A stretch of DNA of 64,000 nt from Bacillus fungorum. GTDB lineage: Bacteria; Bacillota; Bacilli; Bacillales; Bacillaceae_G. The stretch lies in assembly GCF_002746455.1 (NCBI RefSeq), contig NZ_NWUW01000014.1, positions 1-64,000 of the forward strand, given 5' to 3'. Below are positions 44,030-52,147 of the stretch, piece after piece (position 1 is the first letter of the stretch; each line of letters opens with the position of its first letter). The notes under the pieces are model-generated. The model did no database searches and had not been told where the DNA came from. It saw only the letters and a program-made list of their open reading frames with translations. A program made the position numbers and the translations under genes.

Positions 44030-44662
44030 ATGGCGATTTTGAGTAATATTGGTGCAGCTTTATTTTTTATTGCTTTTATTCTTTTAATCTTATGTATCAT
44101 TTCATTCTTTAAGAAAAATGGAAAAGCACAACAATATGGTCGTCCTACCGTTATTCTTTTTATGATTTCTATTATATTAATAATGACCGGTACAATAAAA
44201 TTTGAACACCCAGTCATCGAATTTTTTGCTATTTTAAGTTTTATTCTATTTATATTCTTCCTCGTACTTGCAATATTATCTGTTATTAAGAAAACAGGTG
44301 TAGCAAAAAAACAATTTATTATTACAGCCGTATTATTTGTCATTTTTGTTGCGCTATCAGGTATTTCAGCTCCTTCTTCTGAAAAAACGAAAGCAACTAG
44401 TAAAAAAGTGGCATCTAACAATGAAGAACAAAAAGATAGCGCACAGAAAAAAGAGATAGAAAAGAAAGAAGCTGACGAACAAGCTCGTAAACAACAAGAA
44501 CAGCAAGCTCAAACACAACCAGCTAATGGTAATACTAATAGTACATACTACAAAAATTGTGATGCAGTTAGAGCTGCTGGGAAAGCTCCTTTGTATAAAA
44601 ATCAACCAGGGTACAGCCATAAACTAGATAAAGACGACGATGGAGTTGCATGTGAAAAATAG
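44030..44662 (+). CDS. Membrane protein with C-terminal excalibur calcium-binding domain
   Basis: The 210-residue protein has three or four N-terminal hydrophobic helices (IAFILLILCIISFF, ILFMISIILIMTGTI, ILFIFFLVLAILSVI, FIITAVLFVIFVAL). A Lys/Glu/Gln-rich linker follows, then a C-terminal excalibur domain with YYKNCDAVRAAGKAPLY and DKDDDGVACEK (DxDxDGxxCE, Ca2+-binding). The function of excalibur membrane proteins is unknown; some are linked to extracellular nucleases. AGAGG precedes ATG 44030 (the ATG at 44024 overlaps it). Confidence 0.8.
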   Translation: MAILSNIGAALFFIAFILLILCIISFFKKNGKAQQYGRPTVILFMISIILIMTGTIKFEHPVIEFFAILSFILFIFFLVLAILSVIKKTGVAKKQFIITAVLFVIFVALSGISAPSSEKTKATSKKVASNNEEQKDSAQKKEIEKKEADEQARKQQEQQAQTQPANGNTNSTYYKNCDAVRAAGKAPLYKNQPGYSHKLDKDDDGVACEK

Positions 44663-44666
44663 TAGT

Positions 44667-44698
44667 AAAAAAGAAGCTTCTAGTAAGCTTCTTTTTTA
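44667..44698 (+). terminator. Intrinsic terminator
   Basis: AAAAAAGAAGCTT pairs with AAGCTTCTTTTTT after the excalibur-domain gene. Confidence 0.85.
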
Positions 44699-44747
44699 TT
44701 ATCAAAAACTATTGCAACGAAGTACCCTCCCTCTTCCTTTTATCCCG

Positions 44748-44889
44748 CATTAACGAGCAGTAAGACCCCAACTTAAAATTCAGCGACAGCAAAGAAGTTA
44801 GGTGGAGAATCAACTGCCCGTAAAATCCCTATTGGTTCAACTAATAATCAGTGAGGGATGAACCCCCCCACTGATTATTAGTTGAACTT
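44748..44889. repeat. Structured ~140-bp intergenic repeat, copy 1
   Basis: This element carries internal inverted arms (GGTTCAACTAATAATCAG facing CTGATTATTAGTTGAAC) and the block ATCCCGCATTAACGAGCAGT. It is an inverted, diverged copy of the element at 48674-48813. It lies upstream of ric and downstream of the excalibur-domain gene. It resembles the bcr-type mobile or structured repeats described for the B. cereus group, but the exact subtype was not identified. Confidence 0.75.
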
Positions 44890-44930
44890 TATAAAACTCA
44901 TTTTATTATTCTTAAAACTGACACATAATA

Positions 44931-44973
44931 AGTGATTTCAATCACCACATTGTTTTTCATTTATCGCTATTCT
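44931..44973 (+). promoter_or_regulatory. FNR-like site and -10 box of ric
   Basis: GTGATTTCAATCAC (44932-44945, palindrome, TGTGA-like arms) is followed by TATTCT (44968-44973) as a -10 box. The FNR-like site centre is about 41.5 bp upstream of the start inferred from the -10, the class II activator position shared with the nirB and moaA promoters. Confidence 0.55.
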
Positions 44974-45013
44974 TAATTTAGATATTACATTCAAACTTTA
45001 TGGAGGAATTCAT

Positions 45014-45721
45014 ATGGAACATACATTTACTGAAACTTCTATTGTTGGCGAGATTGTTACACAATTTCCGAAAGCTAGTGATCTTTTTAAAACATATAGA
45101 ATAGACTTTTGTTGCGGTGGTAATAAACCACTTATTGATGCAATTCATGAAAGAAATTTATCAGCTACTGAAGTACTGACAGAGTTAAATACGCTTTATC
45201 ATAATACGAAACGATTAAATGAATCTGAAATTGATTGGAAAAATGCTTCTTATCGTGAGTTGATTGATTATGTAATTAATAAGCATCATCGCTATTTAAA
45301 TGAAGAGTTGCCCCAGTTAAGTCCATATGTAACGAAAGTATTACGCGTTCATGGAGCGAATCAGCTTCATTTAGCTCAAATTCATAAGCTATTTCATGAA
45401 CTTAAAATGGAATTAGAACAGCATTTAATTAAAGAAGAAACGGAAGATTTCCCATTAATTTTAGCATTCGAACAAAATCCAACTGATGAAAACTATGCAA
45501 AGTTACGTAAAGTAGTAGATGAACTAGAAAATGAGCACAATCATGCCGGAAATATTATGAAAGAACTTCGTAAAGTGACAAATGACTTTACTCCTCCAGA
45601 AGGAGCTTGCGGCACTTATCGACTTGTTTATCAACGCCTTGAAGCGTTAGAGTCTGATTTATTTGAGCACATTCATTTAGAAAATAATATTTTATTTCCA
45701 CGTGCCATTACGAGAGCGTAA
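45014..45721 (+). CDS. ric: Iron-sulfur cluster repair di-iron protein (RIC/ScdA/YtfE)
   Basis: The 235-residue protein has an N-terminal ScdA domain (TSIVGEIVTQFPKASDLF, RIDFCCGGNKPLIDA with the Cys pair) and a C-terminal haemerythrin-like domain with His/Glu di-iron ligands (YVINKHHRYLNEEL, QLHLAQIHKLFHELK, HLIKEETEDFP, ENEHNHAGNIM, FEHIHLENNILFPRA). RIC proteins repair Fe-S clusters damaged by nitric oxide, which fits its place beside nitrite reductase. GGAGG precedes ATG 45014. Confidence 0.92.
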   Translation: MEHTFTETSIVGEIVTQFPKASDLFKTYRIDFCCGGNKPLIDAIHERNLSATEVLTELNTLYHNTKRLNESEIDWKNASYRELIDYVINKHHRYLNEELPQLSPYVTKVLRVHGANQLHLAQIHKLFHELKMELEQHLIKEETEDFPLILAFEQNPTDENYAKLRKVVDELENEHNHAGNIMKELRKVTNDFTPPEGACGTYRLVYQRLEALESDLFEHIHLENNILFPRAITRA

Positions 45722-45729
45722 ATAAAGTA

Positions 45730-45765
45730 CAGGACATGAGTATACATACTTATGTCCTGCTTTTT
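45730..45765 (+). terminator. Intrinsic terminator of ric
   Basis: CAGGACAT pairs with ATGTCCTG, with an inner AGTAT/ATACT stem and a T run after it. Confidence 0.8.
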
Positions 45766-45818
45766 CATTTTGCGAAAAATATCCACATCCCTCCTCACAC
45801 AAATCCGAATTTTAACAA

Positions 45819-45881
45819 TTTGTGAATCATTGTAAAAATGTGATAAATATCACATCCCCCCCTTTTTTGATTTTCTATAAT
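45819..45881 (+). promoter_or_regulatory. nirB promoter with ResD-like and FNR sites
   Basis: TTTGTGAAT (45819-45827) fits the ResD-type consensus. TGTGATAAATATCACA (45839-45854) is a perfect FNR palindrome. TATAAT (45876-45881) is a good -10. The FNR site centre lies about 41.5 bp upstream of the inferred start, so class II activation is expected. It lies directly upstream of nirB. Confidence 0.8.
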
Positions 45882-45930
45882 AAAAATATAATCCTTTGTT
45901 CAATATTTCACATAAAAAGGGGAAACGAAA

Positions 45931-48336
45931 ATGAAAAAACGTTTAGTTATGATCGGAAATGGTATGGCTGGCATACGCTGTATGGAAGAAATATTAAAAC
46001 ATAATAGTAATTCATATGAGATTACTATTTTTGGAGATGAACCGCACCCAAACTACAACCGCATTATGCTCTCTCATGTTTTACAAGGCAAAACAAATAT
46101 GCAAGATATCATTATGAATGAATATAGTTGGTACGAAGACAATGAAATAACTTTGTATACAAACGAAAGAGTTCAAAGTATTAACCGAGAAGAAAAAATC
46201 ATTATTACAGAAAAGAATCGTACTCTCACATATGACAAACTCATTATCGCAACAGGTTCTAGTGCTTTTATTTTACCTGTTGAAGGTTCCACTCTCCCTG
46301 GTGTAACGGGATTTCGAACAATTGAAGATACACAATTTATGATTGATACGGCTAAAGAAAAGAAAAAGGCCGTTGTCATTGGTGGTGGGTTACTTGGTTT
46401 AGAAGCCGCAAGAGGTCTTATTGACTTAGGAATGGACGTACATGTTGTTCATTTAATGCCTAGCTTAATGGAGCAACAACTAGATTCGAAAGCAGCTTCT
46501 CTTCTGCGTGAAGATTTAGAAGCACAAGGCATGAAGTTTCTAATGGAAAAGAAAACTGTAAAGATTCTTGGTACAGACTATGTTGAGGGCATTCAATTTG
46601 AAGATGGTGAAGTTGTGGATTGTGATTTAATCGTAATGGCTGTTGGAATACGACCAAATACGCAAATAGCAAGAGATGCTGGTCTAATTGTCAATCGCGG
46701 CATTGTAGTCAATGACTATATGCTAACAAATGATGAATCCATTTATGCAGTTGGCGAATGTGCAGAACATGATGGTATCGCATATGGACTTGTTGCCCCT
46801 CTTTATGAACAAGGCGCAATATTAGCGAAACATATAACGAATTTACAAACTGATGGATATACGGGCAGTATCGTTGGTACGCAATTAAAAGTTGCTGGTT
46901 GTGATTTATTCTCTGCTGGCCAAATTTATGAAGATGATCAGACGAAAGCAATATCAATCTTTGATGGATGTAAACGTTCCTATAAGAAAGTATTAATTCG
47001 TGACAATAAAGTAGTTGGTATCGTTTTATATGGTGATACTGCTGATGGTACCCGCCTCTTTAGCATGTTAAAGAAAGAAGAAGACATACAAGAATATACA
47101 CCAGCATCCCTTCTTCACAAAGCTGGTGAAGAAAGTGAGCTTAACGTTGCTACAATGAGTGGGGATGACACGATTTGTGGATGTAATGGTGTTACGAAAG
47201 GTACAATCGTTCATGCTATTGTAGAACAAGAGTTAACTACTTTTGAAGAGGTTAAAGGATGCACGAAAGCCGCTGGATCTTGTGGTAAATGTCGTCCGCT
47301 TGTGGAACAAGTTTTATCTCATACACTCGGAGATGCTTTTGATGCTTCTGCGCAGTCTACTGGTATGTGTGGATGTACAACTTTATCACGTGATGAAGTC
47401 GTAGCAGCCATTCACGAGAAAGGTTTAAAATCTCCAAAAGAAGTACGCAATGTTCTTGGTTTTGCACATGAAGACGGCTGTTCGAAATGTCGCCCTGCTT
47501 TAAACTACTATTTACGTATGGCGATTCCAGAAGAATATGCAGATGATAAATCGTCCCGTTTCGTTAATGAAAGAATGAATGGTAACATCCAGCACGATGG
47601 TACATTCTCTGTTATTCCACGTATGTACGGTGGCGTTACAACAGCAGATGATTTAATGAAAATTGCGGAAGTTGCGAAAAAATACGATGTTCCTCTTGTG
47701 AAAATTACAGGCGCGAGCCGAATCGGCTTATATGGTGTTAAGAAACAAGATTTACCTAACGTATGGGCTGACTTACATATGACTTCGGGATATGCGTATT
47801 CAAAATCGCTTCGTAATGTCAAATCCTGTGTTGGTTCTCGCTTCTGCCGTTTCGGTACGAAAGATTCATTAGGACTTGGTATGCTCCTTGAACAATCATT
47901 AGAAATGGTAGATACACCTCATAAAATGAAGATGGGTGTAACGGGGTGTCCGCGTAACTGTGCGGAAGTATTGACGAAAGATTTCGGCGTTGTTTGTGTC
48001 GAAAATGGATACCAACTTTATATTGGCGGAAATGGTGGTATGGAAGTACGCGAGGCTGATTTTGTAATGATTGTCCCTACTGAAGATGATGTCCTTCGCA
48101 TTGCAACAGCTTACATGCAATATTATCGTGAAACAGGTATTTACGGAGAGCGCACTGCCTACTGGACAGAACGATTAGGCTTCGATCACATAAAGGAAAT
48201 ACTACAAGATGCAAATATGGTCACTAAGTTAAATGAACGTTTCCAAACAGCTCGTGGCACATATACGGAAGCATGGGGACAAGCATTAGAAACGAAATCA
48301 TTAAAAGCGATGTATGAAGTAGAAACTGTGAAATAA
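45931..48336 (+). CDS. nirB: Assimilatory/respiratory NADH-dependent nitrite reductase, large subunit
   Basis: The 801-residue protein has an N-terminal FAD/NAD(P)H reductase part (VMIGNGMAGIRCMEE; VVIGGGLLGLEAARGL; AVGECAEHDG). Two BFD-like [2Fe-2S] domains (ICGCNG...GSCGKC near residues 416-456; MCGC...GCSKC) follow, then the sirohaem/[4Fe-4S] core with Cys633, Cys639 (SCVGSRFCRFG), Cys673 and Cys677 (TGCPRNCAE). It reduces nitrite to ammonium with NADH. AAAGGGG precedes ATG 45931. nirD follows 15 bp later. Expression should be anaerobic via FNR. Confidence 0.95.
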   Translation: MKKRLVMIGNGMAGIRCMEEILKHNSNSYEITIFGDEPHPNYNRIMLSHVLQGKTNMQDIIMNEYSWYEDNEITLYTNERVQSINREEKIIITEKNRTLTYDKLIIATGSSAFILPVEGSTLPGVTGFRTIEDTQFMIDTAKEKKKAVVIGGGLLGLEAARGLIDLGMDVHVVHLMPSLMEQQLDSKAASLLREDLEAQGMKFLMEKKTVKILGTDYVEGIQFEDGEVVDCDLIVMAVGIRPNTQIARDAGLIVNRGIVVNDYMLTNDESIYAVGECAEHDGIAYGLVAPLYEQGAILAKHITNLQTDGYTGSIVGTQLKVAGCDLFSAGQIYEDDQTKAISIFDGCKRSYKKVLIRDNKVVGIVLYGDTADGTRLFSMLKKEEDIQEYTPASLLHKAGEESELNVATMSGDDTICGCNGVTKGTIVHAIVEQELTTFEEVKGCTKAAGSCGKCRPLVEQVLSHTLGDAFDASAQSTGMCGCTTLSRDEVVAAIHEKGLKSPKEVRNVLGFAHEDGCSKCRPALNYYLRMAIPEEYADDKSSRFVNERMNGNIQHDGTFSVIPRMYGGVTTADDLMKIAEVAKKYDVPLVKITGASRIGLYGVKKQDLPNVWADLHMTSGYAYSKSLRNVKSCVGSRFCRFGTKDSLGLGMLLEQSLEMVDTPHKMKMGVTGCPRNCAEVLTKDFGVVCVENGYQLYIGGNGGMEVREADFVMIVPTEDDVLRIATAYMQYYRETGIYGERTAYWTERLGFDHIKEILQDANMVTKLNERFQTARGTYTEAWGQALETKSLKAMYEVETVK

Positions 48337-48351
48337 GGAGCTGTGATCTAT

Positions 48352-48666
48352 ATGATACAAACGAAAGAAAAAATAAAAGTTATGCGTGCAGAAGATCTTC
48401 CTATTCAAATCGGTAAAGAGGTACAAATAAAAGGTATGTCTATCGCCCTATTCCGCCTTTCAAATGGCGATATTCGAGCTGTAGAAAATCGTTGTCCTCA
48501 TAAAAACGGACCATTAGCCGAAGGAATTATATCTGGTGAATTCGTCTTTTGCCCACTACATGATTGGAAGATTTCATTACTAACAGGTGAAGTTCAAAAA
48601 CCTGATGACGGTTGTATTCAAACGTACGAAGTAGAAGTTATTGACGGTGACATTTATATAAAGTGA
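48352..48666 (+). CDS. nirD: Nitrite reductase small subunit (Rieske-type)
   Basis: The 104-residue protein has a Rieske [2Fe-2S] signature: CPHKNGPL and FCPLHDWKISL. It partners NirB. AAGGAG is about 10 bases upstream of ATG 48352; a GTG at 48343 overlaps the ribosome binding site and is not preferred. It ends eight bases before a second structured repeat copy (48674-48813). Confidence 0.93.
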   Translation: MIQTKEKIKVMRAEDLPIQIGKEVQIKGMSIALFRLSNGDIRAVENRCPHKNGPLAEGIISGEFVFCPLHDWKISLLTGEVQKPDDGCIQTYEVEVIDGDIYIK

Positions 48667-48673
48667 AACTTTA

Positions 48674-48813
48674 ATCAGCAGGGATTGGTTCATCCCCCGC
48701 TGATTATTAGTTGAACCAATCGGGCTTTTACGGGCAGTTGATCCCCACCTAACTACTTTGCTTTCGCTGAATTTTAAGGTGGAGGTCTTACTGCCCGTTA
48801 ATGCGGGATAAAC
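48674..48813. repeat. Structured ~140-bp intergenic repeat, copy 2 (inverted)
   Basis: The reverse complement of this element matches 44748-44889 over most of its length (same GGTTCAACTAATAATCAG and AACTGCCCGTAAAA blocks). It lies directly after nirD, so the two copies flank ric-nirBD in inverted orientation. Confidence 0.8.
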
Positions 48814-48824
48814 ATGTAATTTAC

Positions 48825-48852
48825 AAAAGGAAGCCCCCCTGGCTTCCTTTTA
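48825..48852 (+). terminator. Intrinsic terminator after nirD
   Basis: AAAAGGAAGCC pairs with GGCTTCCTTTT, ending nirBD before nasF. Confidence 0.8.
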
Positions 48853-48876
48853 AATAAAAATAGACGAGGTGCGAAT

Positions 48877-50301
48877 ATGAACGGATATGTATATTTAGTT
48901 GGTGCAGGACCAGGTGATGAAGGACTTATTACAAAAAAAGCAATAGATTGTTTAAAGCGTGCAGATATTGTCTTATATGATCGCTTATTAAATCCTACCC
49001 TTCTTAGCTATACAAAAGAAACATGTGAACTTATTTATTGCGGAAAAATGCCAAAGAATCATACTATGCGACAAGAAATGATTAACGCCCACCTCCTTCA
49101 ATTTGCGAAAGAAGGAAAAAGCGTTGTCCGCTTAAAGGGCGGAGACCCGTCGATTTTTGGCCGTGTTGGTGAAGAAGCAGAAACTTTAGCAGCAGCAAAT
49201 ATTCCATATGAAATTGTACCAGGTATTACATCTAGCATCGCCGCTAGTAGCTATGCAGGTATCCCCCTCACCCACCGCGACCACAGTAATAGCGTCACAT
49301 TACTAACTGGACATGCAAAAGGTCCTTTAACCGATCATGGAAAATATAATTCATCTCACAATAGCGACACGATTGCCTACTACATGGGTATAAAAAACTT
49401 ACCTACAATTTGTGAAAACTTACTACAAGCAGGAAAAAAAGAAGATACTCCAGTAGCAGTCATTGAATGGGGTACAACTGGTAAACAGCGCGTTGTTACA
49501 GGGACACTGTCTACCATTGTTTCTATTGTCAAAAACGAAAATATTTCTAATCCTTCTATGACAATTGTTGGTGATGTCGTTTCCTTACGTAATCAAATCG
49601 CTTGGAAAGAACGCAAGCCATTGCACAGCAAGAAAGTTTTAGTTGCATCTGCAACGAATAAAAAAAGCACAATAAAACAACTATTGCAAGAATCCGGTGC
49701 AGAAATATATCAAATTCCAACTTTCAAAAAGAAAGAATACACATTAACGTCTGAACAAATCAATGAGATTTTTAACGTTGATCGCCTTGTATTTTGTTCA
49801 GCTGAAAGTGTAGAAATCTTGATGCGATCATGTAGTAAATTCCATAAAGATATTCGTACTTTACAAGCAGAACTACAGCACATGAACGATATCACTCAAG
49901 AAAAACTGATGCAATATGGACTATTAAGTCAACAAGCAACGTTCTCTTCCGTTACAACTGTTTATTTAGGACGAAATATTAATCGCATTGCTTTCATTCA
50001 AGAAAAAATTGGTGCTGGCTCCTATATGATGACTCATGAATATACAATCGATCATCGTTTCGATGAAGTCCACTCTCGTATGCTTTCTGAATTCTCATGG
50101 GATAGCATTGTATTTGAAGGACGTGCTTCCATTGATACATTTCTAGTAGAAATAAAACGTCTTGGTTTTATCGATATTCTTACTCTTCCATTCTCGTATA
50201 CCGATGTTCCAACTTTACACTATGCAAATAAAGTCGGGTTTCATAACATAGATCATCAATTACAAGAAACTCTTATGAAGAAAGACATGGTGAGACAATG
50301 A
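48877..50301 (+). CDS. nasF: Uroporphyrinogen-III C-methyltransferase fused to a degenerate HemD-like domain
   Basis: The 474-residue protein has an N-terminal SUMT/CobA domain (residues 1-245: YLVGAGPGDEGLITKKA, VRLKGGDPSIFGRVGEEAE, VPGITSSIAASSYAGIPLTHR, MTIVGDVVSL). It performs the two SAM-dependent methylations that start sirohaem synthesis. From residue 250 there is a HemD-like (uroporphyrinogen III synthase) fold that is poorly conserved. Sirohaem is needed for NirB. GACGAGGTG precedes ATG 48877. sirB overlaps by 4 bases (ATGA). Confidence 0.9.
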   Translation: MNGYVYLVGAGPGDEGLITKKAIDCLKRADIVLYDRLLNPTLLSYTKETCELIYCGKMPKNHTMRQEMINAHLLQFAKEGKSVVRLKGGDPSIFGRVGEEAETLAAANIPYEIVPGITSSIAASSYAGIPLTHRDHSNSVTLLTGHAKGPLTDHGKYNSSHNSDTIAYYMGIKNLPTICENLLQAGKKEDTPVAVIEWGTTGKQRVVTGTLSTIVSIVKNENISNPSMTIVGDVVSLRNQIAWKERKPLHSKKVLVASATNKKSTIKQLLQESGAEIYQIPTFKKKEYTLTSEQINEIFNVDRLVFCSAESVEILMRSCSKFHKDIRTLQAELQHMNDITQEKLMQYGLLSQQATFSSVTTVYLGRNINRIAFIQEKIGAGSYMMTHEYTIDHRFDEVHSRMLSEFSWDSIVFEGRASIDTFLVEIKRLGFIDILTLPFSYTDVPTLHYANKVGFHNIDHQLQETLMKKDMVRQ

Positions 50302-51008
50302 AAGGAATTGTATATGTTGGACACGGGAGCCGGCTCCAAGAAGGTAACGAACAATTCATTCACTTTATTCAATCTGTTATGAAAGAACGTAACGAAAGAA
50401 TTCAAAAAATTGCTTTTCTAGAACTATCGACACCTACCATTTCGGATGCAGTTACAGAAACAATACTAGAGGGAGCAACTGAAATAATGATTGTACCTGT
50501 TTTATTATTTGCAGCAGCTCACTATAAACGTGATATTCCTTTTGAAATAGAGCAACTGCAAAAGAAATATCCACAAATAACATTTTCAGTTGTACCACCT
50601 TTTAGTACGCATCCACATATGATTGAGCTTGTAGTGAAAAGAATACGTGAAACAATGCCCATACAAGGTAGTAGTATTTTACTCGTAGGACGAGGTAGTA
50701 GTGATCCACAGCCGATACATGAGTTACACCAAATCGGAGCAGCCGTCGAACAAAAACTCGGTATGCCAGTATACTGTTCCTTTTTAACGAAAGGAACGCC
50801 TTCTTTTACTGCTGAGCTCAAGACTATAACATCGACTACGTCCCATGTATACGTCATGCCGTACCTTCTTTTTACCGGATTATTACTTCAAAAAATTAAA
50901 TTGCATACAAAAAAATACGATCACGTTACGACTTGCAACTGCCTGCAGTTTGATACATATATGAAATTAACATTATTAGAAAGAATGGAGGAATGTGTGT
51001 ATGTATAA
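50298..51008 (+). CDS. sirB: Sirohydrochlorin ferrochelatase
   Basis: The 236-residue CbiX/SirB protein (KGIVYVGHGSRLQEGNEQF, MIVPVLLFAAAHYKRDIPFE, SILLVGRGSSDPQPIHELH, VMPYLLFTGLL) inserts iron into sirohydrochlorin to give sirohaem. The paired His residues (His10-like in VGHGSR and HYKRD) are metal and substrate ligands. It is translationally coupled to nasF (ATGA) and its end overlaps the sirC start. Confidence 0.92.
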   Translation: MKGIVYVGHGSRLQEGNEQFIHFIQSVMKERNERIQKIAFLELSTPTISDAVTETILEGATEIMIVPVLLFAAAHYKRDIPFEIEQLQKKYPQITFSVVPPFSTHPHMIELVVKRIRETMPIQGSSILLVGRGSSDPQPIHELHQIGAAVEQKLGMPVYCSFLTKGTPSFTAELKTITSTTSHVYVMPYLLFTGLLLQKIKLHTKKYDHVTTCNCLQFDTYMKLTLLERMEECVYV

Positions 51009-51474
51009 CATGTACCCTCTTATGTTTAATCTACATAATAAAGTGGTCGTTATCATTGGTGGGGGTAAAATCGCATATCGAAAAGCGTCTGGATTAAAGG
51101 ATACAGGCGCTTTTGTCACCGTTATCAGCCCAGAAATTTGCGAGGAAATGAAGGCACTTCCCTATATTACTTGGAAGCAAAAAACTTTTTCTAATGATGA
51201 TATTAAAGATGCTCACCTTATTTATGCAGCTACAAATCAACATGCTGTAAATATGATGGTCAAACAAGCCGCTCATGATTTTCAATGGGTGAACGTAGTA
51301 AGTGATGGTACAGAATCATCATTTCACACACCTGGTGTCATACGAAATCGCGAATATGTTGTAACGATTTCAACTTCAGGTAAGGATCCATCGTTTACGA
51401 AGCATTTGAAGCAGGAACTAACCTCTATATTTCCTAGACTTATAAAAAAGCTTTCTCGTACACATAAATCGTAA
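51001..51474 (+). CDS. sirC: Precorrin-2 dehydrogenase (SirC/CysG-N type)
   Basis: The 157-residue protein has a Rossmann NAD+-binding motif (VVVIIGGGKIAYRKASGL), AATNQHAVNMMV and the substrate loop STSGKDPSFTKHLKQEL. It oxidises precorrin-2 to sirohydrochlorin. GGAGG is 9 bases upstream of ATG 51001. It overlaps sirB by 8 bases. It lacks the C-terminal dimerisation extension of E. coli CysG, consistent with a separate SirB. Confidence 0.9.
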   Translation: MYNMYPLMFNLHNKVVVIIGGGKIAYRKASGLKDTGAFVTVISPEICEEMKALPYITWKQKTFSNDDIKDAHLIYAATNQHAVNMMVKQAAHDFQWVNVVSDGTESSFHTPGVIRNREYVVTISTSGKDPSFTKHLKQELTSIFPRLIKKLSRTHKS

Positions 51475-51507
51475 TCTACCTATTATCTAACTATGAATTT
51501 ACTTTGG

Positions 51508-51539
51508 ACAAACGTTTTTTAGAGGCGTTTGTTTTTTTA
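51508..51539 (+). terminator. Intrinsic terminator of the sirohaem operon
   Basis: ACAAACG pairs with CGTTTGT across an 11-base loop, followed by TTTTTTT. Confidence 0.8.
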
Positions 51540-51556
51540 TTATTTAACAAATAATT

Positions 51557-51631
51557 GACACTCCTACCGCTTAGACTAACTTCAGTGGAAGTCCTTTTCT
51601 GATAACCTAGTCGTATAAGCGGCGGAGTGCC
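51557..51631. repeat. ~75-bp inverted-repeat element (MITE-like)
   Basis: CACTCCTACCGCTTA at one end pairs with TAAGCGGCGGAGTG at the other; an inner ACTTC/GAAGT stem fills the middle. It could be a miniature mobile element, a structured RNA, or a second terminator. No coding capacity. Confidence 0.5.
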
Positions 51632-51678
51632 TTTATCTACTTGTTCTGTTAAAGTTCCCATTATTTAAGTTCATACAT

Positions 51679-51876
51679 TTATCCCTTAATTTCTTTATCT
51701 GTAGGCAAAACAATTGCAGCTATTATATAAATTAACACTGTGAATCCGCTGGTAAAAAAGGCTGATAATGCCGTTACTATACGAAGGATACTTACATCAA
51801 TTCCATACTTGTCGCTTAAACCACCTAACACACCTGATACTTGTTTATCTTGAGTGGACTTATATAGTTTTTTCAT
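51679..51876 (-). CDS. PspC-domain small membrane protein
   Basis: The 65-residue protein has the PspC domain (KLYKSTQDKQVSGVLGGLSD, LRIVTALSAFF) and one transmembrane segment (GFTVLIYIIAAIVLP). It probably senses or responds to membrane stress. GGGGTG precedes ATG 51876. Confidence 0.82.
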   Translation of the reverse strand: MKKLYKSTQDKQVSGVLGGLSDKYGIDVSILRIVTALSAFFTSGFTVLIYIIAAIVLPTDKEIKG

Positions 51877-52103
51877 CTAAACACCCCGATTCAATTAAAT
51901 ATTTGTATGCTAAAAATTAGTTCAATCCTTAGAGGAAATTTAAGATTCCTTTAACTAACCTGCCCTTTAATTGAATAACACTTGCTATCTATATTTTAAC
52001 ATAAAATCCCATAAATCTTCTGTTTTTCATTTTAAAACCACATTATTTTAGAAAACAAACGTTTGGTAAGATAGAAATAAAAAACATGTCGAAGCCTATT
52101 ACT

Positions 52104-52142
52104 AAAAGAACCATCCCAGAATACTTTTGGATGGTTCTTTTT
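52104..52142. terminator. Intrinsic terminator of narK
   Basis: AAAAGAACCATCC pairs with GGATGGTTCTTTT at the end of the moa-narK transcript (minus). Confidence 0.85.
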
Positions 52143-52147
52143 CCTTA

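Noticed and set aside
45822-46004. 60-codon frame across the nirB promoter
   Set aside because: It spans the FNR site and -10 box and overlaps nirB in another frame with no ribosome binding site.
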